This document shows positions 47,701 to 64,000 of a DNA stretch of 64,000 nt, piece by piece. Every line of letters begins with the position of its first letter. Position 1 is the stretch's first letter. The stretch lies in NCBI RefSeq assembly GCF_902459465.1, contig NC_047062.1, positions 17,305,994 to 17,369,993 on the forward strand, written 5' to 3'. The notes below the pieces were generated by a model that was given only the letters and a program-made list of their open reading frames with translations, had not been told where the DNA came from and ran no database searches. Made by a program: the position numbers and the translations under genes. The stretch comes from Asterias rubens. Lineage: Eukaryota; Echinodermata; Asteroidea; Forcipulatida; Asteriidae.

Positions 47701-50700
47701 GTTGCGAGATACTAATGAAAGAAAAAAACACCCTTGTCGCACCATGGTCACACAAAGTTGTGTGCTTTCAGATGCTTGATTTCGAGACCTCAAATTCTAA
47801 ATCTGAGGTCTCGAAATCAAATTCGTGGGAAATTACTTCTTTCTCGAAAACTACGTCACTTCAGAGGGAGCTGTTTCTCACTATGTTTTATACTATCAAC
47901 CTCTCCCCAATACTCGTAATCAAGAAAGGTTTTATGATAATAATTATTTTGAGTAATTACCAATAGTGTCCACTGCCTTTAAAGACTGGCACAGTTCCTA
48001 TAAGAACTACATGCGTCCATAAATCCACAATCTATCTAATTTACTGCAATGTCAGCAATCAATCAATCATTCAGCTGATGTGTTTTCTCTTCTCTCATTT
48101 TCAGAGTAATCCGAACTCCGGTTGGTAAGGTTTACTTTGCCGGTACCGAGACAGCAACTAGATGGAGTGGTTACATGGATGGTGCTGTCCAGGCTGGAGA
48201 AAGGGCAGCCAGAGAGGTAAGTCAGATCATGGAACAGCATCTGGTTGAACATTGTGCTTCATCAACAGGGCTTTCAATTTCATAAAGAAAATACTGCTTT
48301 GCTAATCTCTTTGCTAAGCACGAAAAAAGTGCCGCACCAGTGGCAGCAATGGCTACTGTATGGCATTCTTGCTGGTGACCTATTTTTGCTAAGCAAGATT
48401 TTGTTGTGCTTGGCAAACTTTTGTGCTTACAGGTTTGATGAAATTAGACCGCGTTTGAACATTGTGCTTCAACCAGGAATTATAGCTCCTGGGCCTAATT
48501 TCATAGAGCTGCTTAAGCAGAAAATACTGCTCGACAACTTTCTACCAATGAGCAGGATACCAGTCACAAGTTGTACATGTGAACTGTACATGTGACATGA
48601 CAGTTGACTGGAAACATTGTTCTGTTAAGCATCATTTTGATGCATGCTTAAGTGCTTTTTGTGCTTGAGCACCTCTATCAAATTAGACCCTGGACTGAAA
48701 ATATTGCCTAAAAAGATTGTGTGAATTGGTGGCTATGGCTAGGGCTCTTGATCGCCTTGTCCTTATGTGTTGAAGCATAGGCTGGCCTTAAGTTCATGTA
48801 TTAATTTTAAAAATGAATTTAATCTGTCTTTGCACATTCTATTAGTCTTTTGAGATTGTTTGAAGTCTGCTCAGCATGTGTTACATTTTACCCCTCTGTA
48901 TTCATTGTGTAATGTGATTATTATTCTGTTTTATTTTACTTTTTATAAGTATGTTTTCCTTGAATTCCTATTGTAAATCTGCCGCCACCAAGTGTCCTGA
49001 AAGTCGTCCACTGCATGCATCCTTCTGCATAATGTCACTGGTTTTGATTTTTCTTCAGTCCCTTTCTACAGGTTTTACTGGTTCAGTTGCAGAATTGTTT
49101 TTTTTTGGTTATACATTTAATCTTCTGAAGTTATTCTTTCTGATGAAATTGTTGTTGTCTTTTCCCCCAGCAAATGTTATTTCAGCATTAGATTATGAAT
49201 GTTTGTGCATTATAGATATATTTGTTTACAGTATTTGTATTACTGCTGTTTATGTCATTGTATTCTAGTTGCTTAATTTACAAGTGTTCAAGTCAGTCAA
49301 AGTGTTAGTTTTCCCATTGGACAGAATGTGAAATCAAAAAAAGCAATTACAGTTAAGGAAATTATGATTTCATTTCTACCACCCTAGGGTAATCCTATTT
49401 TCAAAACAAAGCATTCGTTGCTTTGTTCAGTATAATCAAGTTGATAGGCAATGACAGTTCTGACTTTACCTTTACAGAAAATGTTGCCTGTTCAGGAAAA
49501 AGCATATGGGAAAATTCAATACAATAATCTTAATTTTCCATTATTTACGAGAGGGGAAAACGATAAGAAAATGAGGTTCTGTATTTTCAAATTTTCTCAA
49601 AGACTTTAGTGTAAATGTGAGGCTTTATTTTGTTGATGATTATAGGTGCTATGTGCAAAGGGAATGTTGAATGAGAATGAAATATGGGAGCCCGAACCTG
49701 ACCCAGAGGTAAGTATAACTACACCCAAATTGAGCTCAACTTCATTTGATTGTATAACATTCACACGATTATTGACTGTTTAAATAAGGGAATAAAAGGG
49801 TTGTGACGAGTTCTTCAACGGCTGTTTAAAGCCGGCAGGGTCAGCGGCCGTGTGCCTTTATCGCATGGCAACGACCCTGCAAGGTTTTAAACGAACGTTT
49901 AATAACGAGACACTACTCTTTTATTCCAATTCATAAATGCCTTATTGTTAAAAAACGTTTAAAAAATACAATTATAGACACTTTAACAATTGAAAATTTG
50001 AGGTTTGAAATATTTTTTTACAAAAACTTTGTGAAGAATCTGCTTGATGCGCGCGCGCTTAGATACGCGCGCGCGCTTAGAATTCGTGCTGTTACTATAG
50101 CTATGAATTGCAATCCGCGTGATAATCTTGCGAGCCCGACACACGGAAGCCAGCTAGTTATAAACACTGGTTATTATCAAAGGTTTATACACCCCCACGT
50201 GACACGCTCTCCACCAATAGGAATAGCGAAATTGTCTGAGGTATTTATGAATTGACCTTTAAAGACGCTAGGATATTGAAACATATTCCCCCAAAGCCCT
50301 TTATACCTAAATCTAATAACAACAGAAGACGATACGAGTACATTGTATACTGATCTTAACTTTAACAACTGGCTCTTCTCAGAGCCACCACTCTTACTTT
50401 GAAACTTTTAAATGGAAAAAACGCCCTCAATTTACAGAGAAATGATCTCATATAAAAAACCAAAATGTTTGGGTAGGGCTGTTTTTCATGAAAGGGCAGT
50501 GTATAACTCCAATCTAATCGATTGTTTCTTTCTATCCTCCGTAGAATGATGGAGTGACCAACAATCCCTATGCCAACAGTCTCTTCCTACGTACAGTTCC
50601 ATCAGTCTCAACTTTCCTCAAACTAGTGGGAGGTTCCGTGACCATCGGGACAGTGGCTGCTCTACTTTACCTACACAAAGATAGAGTATCGCAGTTGTTC

Positions 50701-50709
50701 TCCAAATAA
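36423..50709 (+). CDS. MAO: Monoamine oxidase (flavin-containing amine oxidase), complete
   Basis: Sixteen exons: 36423-36468, 37552-37646, 38226-38363, 39818-39919, 40413-40608, 41386-41423, 41798-41861, 43519-43694, 44354-44429, 44745-44832, 45308-45361, 46335-46392, 46960-47057, 48105-48216, 49646-49708, 50545-50709. They total 1569 nt, 522 residues, close to vertebrate MAO-A/B, with every junction GT-AG and in phase. The family oxidatively deaminates biogenic amines at the mitochondrial outer membrane using covalent FAD. Visible: Rossmann motif GAGVSG (residues 11-16), [13 protein letters not shown] (about 34-46), GSYIGP, conserved Lys297 ([11 protein letters not shown]), covalent-flavin Cys395 in YSGGCY, aromatic-cage Tyr396 and Tyr433 ([18 protein letters not shown]), and a C-terminal tail anchor. 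All catalytic hallmarks are present. The residues lining the substrate gate in MAO-A/B look replaced (see findings). Introns contain LINE and SINE remnants. Confidence 0.95.
38383..38790 (+). mobile_element. 5'-truncated CR1/L2-like LINE 3' end (copy 1)
   Basis: Encodes the C-terminal end of a LINE reverse-transcriptase ORF ([44 protein letters not shown]), then a 3' UTR reading CCCAGCAGGGTGGATATGTG and a (TTA)n tail. It lies in MAO intron 3, sense to MAO, beginning 19 nt after the donor at 38364. It is nearly identical to the copy at 41921-42575. Confidence 0.85.
39235..39390 (-). mobile_element. tRNA-derived SINE fragment
   Basis: Diverged copy of the SINE type at 42610-42970 (shared AACACCAGAGCTTGA and GGTGCTCTTAACC), in MAO intron 3. 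Confidence 0.55.
40023..40375. repeat. Dispersed inverted-repeat family copy
   Basis: TAAAGGAACTAGACACTATT to AGTGTCCAGTGTCTTTAA, in MAO intron 4, ending about 40 nt before exon 5. Confidence 0.7.
41921..42575 (-). mobile_element. 5'-truncated CR1/L2-like LINE 3' end (copy 2)
   Basis: Longer copy of the same element, antisense in MAO intron 7. It encodes about 170 residues of the RT C-terminus ([50 protein letters not shown], ending MSQVFND) and carries the same 3' UTR with a (TAA)n tail at 41921-41940. The near identity to copy 1 suggests recent retrotransposition of one family. Confidence 0.87.
42610..42970 (-). mobile_element. tRNA-derived SINE
   Basis: The minus-strand head reads GCCATGGCCGAGCGGTTAAG (A-box-like) followed by GGGTTTGAATCTCGGTCGT (B-box-like), as in Leu/Ser-type tRNAs. 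The body extends leftward to a T-rich (A-rich on this strand) tail near 42640. It lies in MAO intron 7 beside the LINE. Confidence 0.65.
45482..45852. repeat. Second dispersed repeat family, copy 1
   Basis: CATTGGACCCTTTCGGTAAA to AAGGGTCCAATGGCTTTAA with complementary ends, in MAO intron 11. Related copy at 31960-32318 (shared TTTAGGCTCAATCGGTC, CAAAAAGTA.AGCATTTCAT). Confidence 0.65.
46065..46165. repeat. GGACTAGTCCTAA palindromic repeat family
   Basis: Multiple AGTTAGGAC/GTCCTAACT motifs facing each other. Further copies at 53912-54055 and 62275-62428, all ending near 'gtgaaatc'. Confidence 0.6.
46960..47057 (+). CDS. MAO: MAO exon 13: covalent FAD attachment cysteine
   Basis: Encodes [19 protein letters not shown]. 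The Cys (residue 395 of this protein) sits in the SGGCY motif that forms the 8-alpha-S-cysteinyl-FAD bond in MAO-A and MAO-B, and the next Tyr (396) is one wall of the aromatic cage. The other Tyr (433) is in exon 14, 48105-48216. Confidence 0.93.
47585..47983. repeat. Dispersed inverted-repeat family copy
   Basis: TAAAGACACTGGACACTATT to AGTGTCCACTGCCTTTAAAG, in MAO intron 13. Confidence 0.7.
48268..48690. repeat. TTTCATAGAGCTGCTTAAGC-type repeat, two adjacent copies
   Basis: Two neighbouring copies (48268-48440, 48495-48690) in MAO intron 14. Family members also at 15295-15480, 21383-21545, 31515-31710, 45868-46060 and 53523-53708, each pairing a 'cctaatttcatagagctgct' end with an 'agctctatgaaattgggcc' end. 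Confidence 0.6.
50545..50709 (+). CDS. MAO: MAO last exon: C-terminal membrane tail anchor
   Basis: The final 54 residues include a hydrophobic segment at about 489-511 ([20 protein letters not shown]) followed by [11 protein letters not shown] and a TAA at 50707-50709. This is the position of the single helix that anchors MAO in the outer mitochondrial membrane, with a short basic tail after it. Confidence 0.9.
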   Translation, partial: NDGVTNNPYANSLFLRTVPSVSTFLKLVGGSVTIGTVAALLYLHKDRVSQLFSK

Positions 50710-50856
50710 GATTTTTGTTTCTACTTTTTTCCCCTATAAATCATGGCTGATGTAGATTTTATCTTTGGTGCTGGAATATAATTCAATATCTGTAAAGAAT
50801 GCTATTAATGACTGGACATGTAATTCTTACATTTTTATATTTATGATAATTAGTAT

Positions 50857-50862
50857 AATAAA
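50857..50862 (+). terminator. Polyadenylation signal AATAAA of the MAO gene
   Basis: AATAAA 148 nt after the MAO stop codon is the first canonical signal downstream, giving a short 3' UTR. Cleavage would be expected 10-30 nt further on. Confidence 0.6.
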
Positions 50863-51606
50863 TGAAATGCAAGCGCTTATGGCGCTGAAATTGTTCATGT
50901 CACTTTAACCCTCCTACTGTGTGACCATTTGTTAACATGTGGTTTTGAAATGATAGATACACTATGCCAACACGCAATGTGATATGTGCTAACATTTCTA
51001 CACAGTATAGTTTTGTGTATAGTTGTGTAACCCTACATAACCTGTGCGGTTGAATGGTTTTGAATGGTTGGTCCAGAGCAAGTTCAATCAAGGCACTAAA
51101 GTTGACTATTGGCCACGATTGGGCGATTTTGCTTGGTACCCAGGATGTATTTCATGCGTAGGTAACCATGGAACATTGACTAGTGGTTGACAAATGGTCG
51201 TTGATCGAACTTGCTCCAACTCGCTGGAGAATGTTACCAAGGGGGTCGAGTAGGAGGAAAAGAGATTTGTTCTGCCTGAACTGTGTGAGTCCACTTTCTG
51301 CTGGTTCAATTTGTGAATTGTTATTAATAAGTCATTTGAAAACTTGAATAATCAGGACCAATGTGTGACTGTCTGTTTGTATTTTGCATATGAATGGGTG
51401 TTTGTTTTTTAGAATATTTTGTTTGTTACAAAATGACACTTGCCCTGCATATGTGTCATAACCCTTTCTAGCCAGCTCAAAATCCCATGACAAAATATAG
51501 AGTTTCCATCAATCGGCTATTCAGCTGGTCTTTTTAACTCTTGTTGACCAGTTGTTCGTTGATCTATTCAGGCATGCTTTTAATCTTCCAACCTCTTGGA
51601 AGATGT

Positions 51607-51989
51607 GGAGATACTGGACACTATTGGTAATTGTCAAAGACTAGTCTTCTCACTTGGTGTATCTCAACATATGCGTACAAAATTAAACCTGTGAAAATTT
51701 GAACTCAATTGGTCGTCGAAGTTGCGAGATACTAATGAAAGAAAAAACACCCTTGTCACACGAAGTTGTGTGCTTTCAGATGCTTGATTTCGGGACCTCA
51801 AAATATAATTCTGAGGTCTCGAAACCAAATTCATGGAAAATAACTTCTTTCTCAAAAACTTTTATTTCAGAGGGAGTTGTTTCTCACAATGTTTTATACT
51901 ATCAACAGCTCTCCATTGCTTGTTACCAAGTAAGTTTTTATGCTAAAAATTATTTTGAGTAATTACCAATAGTGTCCACTGCCTTTAAT
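51607..51989. repeat. Dispersed inverted-repeat family copy
   Basis: GGAGATACTGGACACTATTG to TAGTGTCCACTGCCTTTAA, downstream of MAO. Confidence 0.7.
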
Positions 51990-52107
51990 CTTAATGAGTA
52001 TCAACTAATAAATCACACGGGAGACTGAATGGGTAAATGTTTAAATAATTTGGAGTTGATCGAAGAAAAATTCACTGAAGTGGGACTTGAACCTGTGACC
52101 TCCAAAT

Positions 52108-52200
52108 TAATTATTAATAATAATATTATTAATAATAATAATAATAAGACTCATAATGCACACTTATCCACCCTGCTGGGTGTTGAAGGCGCAGCAAAAA
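52108..52200 (-). mobile_element. Very short 3' tail of the same LINE family
   Basis: (TAA)n followed by the conserved 3' UTR (TCCACCCTGCTGGGTGTTG...GGCGCAG). No coding part remains. A SINE borrowing the LINE tail is an alternative. Confidence 0.6.
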
Positions 52201-52619
52201 AATTGAGCTATCTAGCCCTATGTGGGTGGTCTCCCTATTTTGTCAATATCGTTGTTGGGGGGGGGGGGGGGGTGCCAGTGAACAGTCATTCAACCTGTAA
52301 CTATCGTGTAACCAGGGATCACACCCAGGTTGAATCGGAAACTAGCTTCAGTTTGAGAGAAACATTAGCTGCTTTATATTTAGCGATTATTGTTTTCTCA
52401 CTTTGCACAATTTAATCTTGTACTTTTGACCGACCAACAAAGCACAATCAAAACAAGAACAATTCTATATAAAGAAAGCATACAGACCACATTATGTTTT
52501 AAAATTTTGTTTTATTTCAAAATAAATCAGTACAAAACTAAATCAAAATATTTTAACAACTTTAGAATTTATTTTATATAAAACTATAAATCTTGCCTGG
52601 GTAATAATTAATAGGGTTT

Positions 52620-52845
52620 TTTGTTAAAGAGAAGGGGTTTGCCCAAGTGTTCCTGCTTTGATTGGCTGCATATTGCACCACAGCACCTTGTAAACCATTA
52701 TTCTACGTGAAGGAAAAGATGTCTCATTACTCCATATACCTTACAGAAAAAAAACACTGAATATTGGAGCACCAAGAGATTCACTGAGTGATGGGTTTTA
52801 AAAACTAAGCACTATATAAGAAGCCACTGGTATTATTGTTATAAA
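52620..52845 (+). mobile_element. SINE-like element, copy 2
   Basis: Second copy of the element at 4745-5058, in the intergenic region after MAO, ending AGAAGCCACTGGTATTATTG. Confidence 0.55.
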
Positions 52846-54376
52846 ATGATAAATGATTAAGTGAAAATATGTTGCATGTTGGCGTGCATATTTGACTGAA
52901 CATTTCTTTTTCAAAATCCTTTAAAAGAAACGAAAGTTGAAAACATTGATACTGCTATTTATATTAACCCGTCATACCAGACATTAAAACATAATTAAGT
53001 GTAATTTTTGTTGTCAATGTGTTAACCAGGGCTAGGTTCTGCTTGCGTAAACATGTCACAAATGTCTCTGCGAGCGTTAGTGCTCAGAGGGAATTATGTG
53101 AACGCAAAAATCCAATGACCGATGTCAAAGGTAGACCGCAGTCCTAAAAGTGTCAGCAACTCCATGGATTACATATGTATGGGAAAATGGGTAAAAACCA
53201 AAATCAATATTATTTATCCCCGATGCAAATCACATTTCTGTTAATAAACAATGCCTTTTATGATGAAAAAAACCCCAAAGTGAATCATGCAATATTAAAC
53301 ACAACCACATGTTGTGGTCTGAGCTGGAATTAGTGAAATGCCTGCACATACTACAATACAATGTTATGAAAACAAGCCAATGTGATACCCTGATGACGAG
53401 CCTTTACCATCAAGAATAAAAAAGGATTTCTTTAGAGCTGCCAACATTTGCATTTTGCAATTAGGGAAATTTTGTACTACCATCAGGGAGCTATTTAGAA
53501 TCAAAATTGAACATATTAGACCAGGGCCTAATTTCATAGAGCTGCTAAGCACAAATAAGTAGCCAAGCACAGCAAAATTATGCTTACTAGAATAAGGCTA
53601 CCAGCCACGATACCATGTCTCATGTGCAGTTTGTGACTGGCTGCTCATTTATGCTAAGCAAGCAATAAGCAATATTGTCTGCTTAAGCAGCTCTATGAAA
53701 TTGGGCCAATGCAAGTCGTGCGCGTATTAAAACTTTTTTGGAACCACTACAGTCCCACATACATTGGTTTAATGCATAAAAGAAACAACCTGGTTCTAAT
53801 ACACATGAGACTAACATAGTCTAAAAAGAAACATTTTCAGCAGTCAAAAAGAAAATGATTTATTTTCAGGGAACTTTCTGCAAGAATCAGGAAGTTGGCA
53901 GCTCTGGGGTCGATTTCACATAGAGTTGGGACTAGTCCTAACTTAGGACTAGTCCTAGAAGATATACAAAACGCACGGCTAGACCTAAGTTATGACGAGT
54001 AACTCGTCCTAACTCGAGATAGGACTAGTCTTAACTCAAGATGAAATCTACCCCCATCATACAATATAAGAAACTCTATGTACCTGAATGCCTATGAGAA
54101 TACCTTGTAGTTAATATATAACACCTGAAAATAGAGATGTATTAAGTCATTATTCATATTTATACAAACTTCCTACTGTCTGATTTGCTTTATTTATTGA
54201 AAAAATACATATTATAACAACTATAATATATCCATTTGTATAATAAAAATAGGTATTTCAATTTGTTTACATTATTAGAAAAACAATCATCTGCAGATAT
54301 TTAATCATAAAGCTGATCAAGTAACGCTATAAAAAGTACTTCATTATTGTTCATTTATATACAAATATTATTTTGT

Positions 54377-54382
54377 TTTATT
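54377..54382 (-). terminator. Possible polyadenylation signal of HHIPL
   Basis: AATAAA on the minus strand about 570 nt after the HHIPL stop. It lies in AT-rich sequence with further copies beyond, so the assignment is weak. Confidence 0.25.
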
Positions 54383-54954
54383 TAAAAGTTATTAAGAAAC
54401 CCTAGCAGTGTTGGACGCGATTGCATTGGGCCAATTTTCATACCCTAACTGGCAGAAATATTTGATTTGGGTACACAACTATCAACCATAACCATAACCA
54501 TAACTTCAGGGCTTTCAATCACAAGGTTGTGGGTTCAAATCCTACCAAACTAACCCTAGAATAAGTGTGGTCATCTAGTTACTGAATCACAATTTCTTGA
54601 TCATTATGCAATTCAAAACCATAGATGTTAAACCAATGTTTGTACGAGAGAGATTGGCTGTTGCCATCTTGGTGTTTATATCCCCTAGTGTGAGTTTGCT
54701 GAGTTACCTTGGCAGGAAGATCACCTACACAAACAAACAAACAAACAGGGCACTGCTAGGGTTTAAGGCAAAAACTCGGTGGGTGATTTTATCGGCAGGA
54801 TGTGTTTTCCCCCCAAATTAAACTAAATCATACTAACAGAGATGTCCTTATTAGAGACGCTACCTACAAATATTCTGACAATTTCTGCTGATTATATCGG
54901 CAGGATTTGTTATCTAAAAATTAAAATGAAACATACTTGCAGAGACGTCCTTTT

Positions 54955-63642
<8,688 letters not shown>

Positions 63643-63654
63643 GATGATTACGAT

Positions 63655-64000
63655 CTGGAAAAAAGAGGGTATACAAGTTTAATCATTCATTTCATATAAT
63701 TTAATTTTTGTAGATGTAGCATACGACTGGTGCTTTGAATTCTATAATTAAAGGGCAGGTAGGGTCATAGTTTGGTTTGTGTCTGGATAGTTTAAGGCAA
63801 AATTGTCATAAAAGATACAAAAACGTCACCTGTGAGAGTTTTAGCTGAGTAGTACTGAGTAGGCCCTACAGCATTACTTGTTTTGAAACCGTCAAAAGCT
63901 GTAATGGTAAATTCCTCAAGAACATTGACAGTGGGAACGCATGGTGGGAACCAACTGCGTCTGTGGCTGTAGTGATAAGGTTTATCGCATATACCGCCTG
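63655..64000. other. Upstream flank / 5' intron of HHIPL
   Basis: An acceptor (TTTTTTCCAG) ends at 63655 on the minus strand, so a 5' UTR exon is expected to the right, probably beyond the window. Nothing else recognised. Confidence 0.4.

Larger units (their letters stand above)
50863..54376. other. Intergenic region between convergent MAO and HHIPL 3' ends
   Basis: No gene recognised. Repeats: inverted-repeat family copy 51607-51989, tRNA-derived SINE-like sequence 52020-52105, LINE 3' tail 52108-52200, poly-G run 52257-52272, SINE-like copy 52620-52845, and copies of two further short families at 53523-53708 and 53912-54055. Confidence 0.55.

Overview
This 64 kb window is animal nuclear DNA: intron-rich genes with GT-AG introns, AT-rich intergenic sequence and many dispersed repeats. 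The repeats (a short inverted-repeat family reading roughly CACTGGACACTATTGGTAATT, a TTTCATAGAGCTGCTTAAGC family, tRNA-derived SINEs, CR1/L2-like LINE ends with TTA tails) and the gene content suggest an echinoderm, probably a sea star. That placement is an inference, not proven by the sequence.

Four protein-coding genes were assembled by hand from splice signals, reading-frame phase and family similarity. Region 1-9.8 kb, minus strand: galaxin-like gene B, a secreted di-cysteine repeat protein. It is 5' complete and runs off the left edge; 11 exons are visible. Region 9.8-17.3 kb is intergenic and repeat-rich (53-bp minisatellite, nested MITE, palindromes). Region 17.4-31.2 kb, minus strand: galaxin-like gene A, a complete 12-exon paralogue of about 842 residues. 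A and B are a tandem head-to-tail duplicate pair with the same exon order and intron phases, apart from one intron gained or lost and a different C-terminus. Galaxins were first described as coral skeletal matrix proteins, so a tandem pair in what looks like an echinoderm is the most interesting content here.

Region 31.2-36.4 kb is intergenic, with a cluster of palindromic TGCATATGCA/GTCCGG motifs. Region 36.4-50.9 kb, plus strand: a complete 16-exon monoamine oxidase gene (522 residues) with FAD motif, covalent-flavin cysteine, aromatic cage and C-terminal membrane anchor. Its introns carry LINE and SINE remnants. Region 50.9-54.9 kb is intergenic repeats. Region 55.0-63.65 kb, minus strand: a HHIP-like secreted protein with signal peptide, folate-receptor-like domain and glucose-dehydrogenase-type beta-propeller, apparently followed by a Cys-rich segment and a C-terminal netrin (NTR) module. 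One splice junction in its 3' half is unresolved.

The genes do not form an operon or an obvious pathway. Two encode predicted extracellular Cys-rich matrix proteins, one a mitochondrial outer-membrane amine-metabolising enzyme, and one a predicted secreted extracellular modulator.
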